Assembly (NCBI GenBank): GCA_002167215.1
Contig: NHDS01000024.1
Span: 10,571 to 33,179, forward strand
Length of the DNA stretch: 22,609 bases
Direction of reading: 5' to 3'
Source: Pelagibacteraceae bacterium TMED65
Lineage (GTDB): Bacteria > Pseudomonadota > Alphaproteobacteria > TMED127
Every line of letters begins with the position of its first letter. Position 1 is the first letter of the stretch. Below, in pieces: positions 21,348-22,609 of this stretch. The notes beneath the pieces were generated by a model, which did not search any database, was not told the origin of the DNA, and was given only the letters and a program-made list of their open reading frames with translations. The position numbers and the translations under genes are program-made.

Positions 21348-22466
21348 ATGTCAAAAAGTGATTATTACGATGTTTTAGGAGTTTCAAAAGATTCTGATTC
21401 TTCAACAATAAAGAGTGCATACAGGAAACTTGCAATGCAATTTCATCCTGACAAAAACCCTGGAAATCAAGAAGCAGAAAAAAAGTTTAAAGAAGTTTCA
21501 GAGGCATACGAAATTCTCTCAAATTCCGAAAAAAGAGAGGCATATGATACGTATGGTCATGATGCATTTTCTCAAGGTGGTGCAGGTTCCGCAGAGGGTT
21601 TCAGTGGATTTGGAAGCTTTTCCGATATATTTGAAGATTTCTTTGGTGACTTTGGTGGAAGACCACAAAGGCAGAGAGAGCAAAGAGGACAAGATCTTAA
21701 ATACGAAATCGAAATTAACCTAAGAGAAGCATTTACAGGAATAAAAAAAGATATTTCATTCGATACTCTTATTAGGTGTGATGAGTGCAAGGGTTCAGGA
21801 TCAGAAAAAGGAAGTGGACTAAATACCTGTTCAGAGTGTGGAGGTTCTGGAAGGACTAGAGCATCGCAGGGTTTTTTTACTGTCGAAAGAACTTGCTCAG
21901 CGTGCGGTGGAGCTGGCCAAGTAATTACAGATCCATGTAGTTCTTGCAACGGTGAAGGAAGAAGAAGAAAAAATAGAAAACTTGAAGTAAGCATTCCGGC
22001 AGGCGTTGAAGATGGAAGTAGAATTAGATTATCTGGTGAGGGAGCTGTTGGACAAAATGGATCTTCTCCAGGAGATCTTTATTTGTTTGTCAGTATGAAA
22101 GAACACCAGATCTTTGGACGCAACGGAACAGAAATTTTTTGCAATGTTCCAATATCCATAGTAGATGCTTCACTTGGTGGATCTGTTGAAGTTCCAACGG
22201 TATCTGGTGGAAAAGTGAAAGTAAAGATTCCTGCTGGCGCTCAACATGGAGATCAATTTAGATTGAATGGAAAAGGGATGCCAACTTTAAGATCAACTTC
22301 ATTTGGAGATATGATTATTTCACTTGTTATTGAAATTCCTACAAACTTATCTGAAAATCAAAAAAATCTTTTAAAAGAGTTCAATGACGAATTGAATCAG
22401 AATAATAGTCCAGAGAGATCGGGTTTTTTCTCAAAAGTGAAAGACTTTTGGGATGGATTAACTTAA
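21348..22466 (+). CDS. dnaJ: Chaperone protein DnaJ (Hsp40)
   Basis: DnaJ delivers substrates to DnaK and stimulates its ATPase. The 372-aa protein has the full type I layout: J domain with HPD (MQFHPDKNPG, about residues 32-41), a Gly/Phe-rich stretch (GFSGFGSFSDIFEDFFGDFGG), and four zinc-binding CxxCxGxG motifs (CDECKGSG, CSECGGSG, CSACGGAG, CSSCNGEG). The C-terminal beta domains (IPAGVEDGSRIRLSGEG, GDLYLFVSMKEHQIFGRNG, VKIPAGAQHGDQFRLNGKGMP) follow. It starts 11 bp after dnaK with no clear ribosome binding site, so translation probably depends on coupling. dapB begins 9 bp after its stop. Confidence 0.99.
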   Translation: MSKSDYYDVLGVSKDSDSSTIKSAYRKLAMQFHPDKNPGNQEAEKKFKEVSEAYEILSNSEKREAYDTYGHDAFSQGGAGSAEGFSGFGSFSDIFEDFFGDFGGRPQRQREQRGQDLKYEIEINLREAFTGIKKDISFDTLIRCDECKGSGSEKGSGLNTCSECGGSGRTRASQGFFTVERTCSACGGAGQVITDPCSSCNGEGRRRKNRKLEVSIPAGVEDGSRIRLSGEGAVGQNGSSPGDLYLFVSMKEHQIFGRNGTEIFCNVPISIVDASLGGSVEVPTVSGGKVKVKIPAGAQHGDQFRLNGKGMPTLRSTSFGDMIISLVIEIPTNLSENQKNLLKEFNDELNQNNSPERSGFFSKVKDFWDGLT

Positions 22467-22475
22467 TGTTAATTT

Positions 22476-22609
22476 ATGAAAATAATTAAAGTTGGTATTC
22501 TCGGTCCTGGGGGAAGAATGGGTAGAGAAATTATTAAGCAATCAGAGTCTTACAAACAGATACTAATCTCATGTTTGTGTGAAAGAAAAAATCATAAATC
22601 TGTTGGAAA
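22476..22609 (+). CDS. dapB: 4-hydroxy-tetrahydrodipicolinate reductase, 5' part
   Basis: DapB reduces the dipicolinate intermediate on the way to meso-diaminopimelate and lysine. Only about 44 codons are visible before the right edge. They start MKIIKVGILGPGGRMGREII, the N-terminal NAD(P)-binding strand-loop with the DapB signature GRMG (the more usual form is GAxGRMG). The start is the ATG 9 bp after the dnaJ stop; an ATG at 22466 is out of frame. The dnaK-dnaJ-dapB order is common in alphaproteobacteria, which supports the call. Catalytic residues lie beyond the window. Confidence 0.85.
   Translation, partial: MKIIKVGILGPGGRMGREIIKQSESYKQILISCLCERKNHKSVG

Noticed and set aside
21411..21425. 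GAGTGC near the start of dnaJ as a CIRCE half.
   Set aside because: There is no matching TTAGCACTC arm nearby; it is ordinary coding sequence.

Overview
The window looks like ordinary core chromosome from a streamlined, very AT-rich (about 30% G+C by eye, not counted) Gram-negative bacterium, most probably an alphaproteobacterium. The main grounds are the hemE / replication origin / maf-aroE-coaE order, which is the classic alphaproteobacterial origin neighbourhood known from Caulobacter and Rickettsia; the leuS-lptE-holA operon; hrcA-grpE; and dnaK-dnaJ-dapB. LptE, LolA and an LpoA-like lipoprotein imply an outer membrane. Genes overlap or nearly touch almost everywhere. I see no mobile element, CRISPR array, tRNA, rRNA or phage gene. 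The only gene-free stretch of note is the 272 bp between hemE and maf.

Layout: (1) 1-4331, minus strand: hemE -> hemH -> hemJ -> rho -> xth (running off the left edge). These encode three late haem-biosynthesis enzymes, transcription terminator Rho with its own consensus promoter, and exonuclease III. (2) 4332-4603: predicted chromosomal origin, with two perfect TTAA-N7-TTAAC CtrA-type boxes, one perfect and one near-perfect DnaA box, and an A-rich flank. (3) 4604-6615, plus strand: maf, aroE, coaE, overlapping. (4) 6584-11205, minus strand: a TENI/thiamine-phosphate-synthase-like gene -> leuS -> lptE -> holA, each overlapping the next by 4 or 8 nt. (5) 11210-15568: a run of alternating strands: yggS (+), an L,D-transpeptidase-fold protein (-), an OmpR-type regulator with a degenerate receiver (+), lolA (-), and an LpoA-like lipoprotein (+). 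(6) 15543-16854, minus strand: rph -> rdgB. (7) 16897-22609, plus strand: hrcA-grpE, then alkB on the minus strand, then dnaK-dnaJ-dapB (running off the right edge).

How the genes fit together: the haem operon points away from the origin on one side and maf-aroE-coaE away on the other, so both are co-directional with replication. The middle section is rich in envelope functions (LptE for LPS export, LolA for lipoprotein transport, an LpoA-like peptidoglycan-synthase activator, a YkuD-domain protein), with an atypical DNA-binding regulator among them. The right section is protein quality control (HrcA, GrpE, DnaK, DnaJ) with an AlkB-type demethylase gene inserted.

The signals most worth a second look are the CtrA/DnaA architecture of the origin; the rho promoter embedded in the hemJ stop codon, followed by an almost wholly pyrimidine leader; the phosphorylation-dead regulator facing the L,D-transpeptidase gene; and gene junctions with no room for intrinsic terminators or conventional promoters. 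I found no convincing, wholly new multi-gene system.
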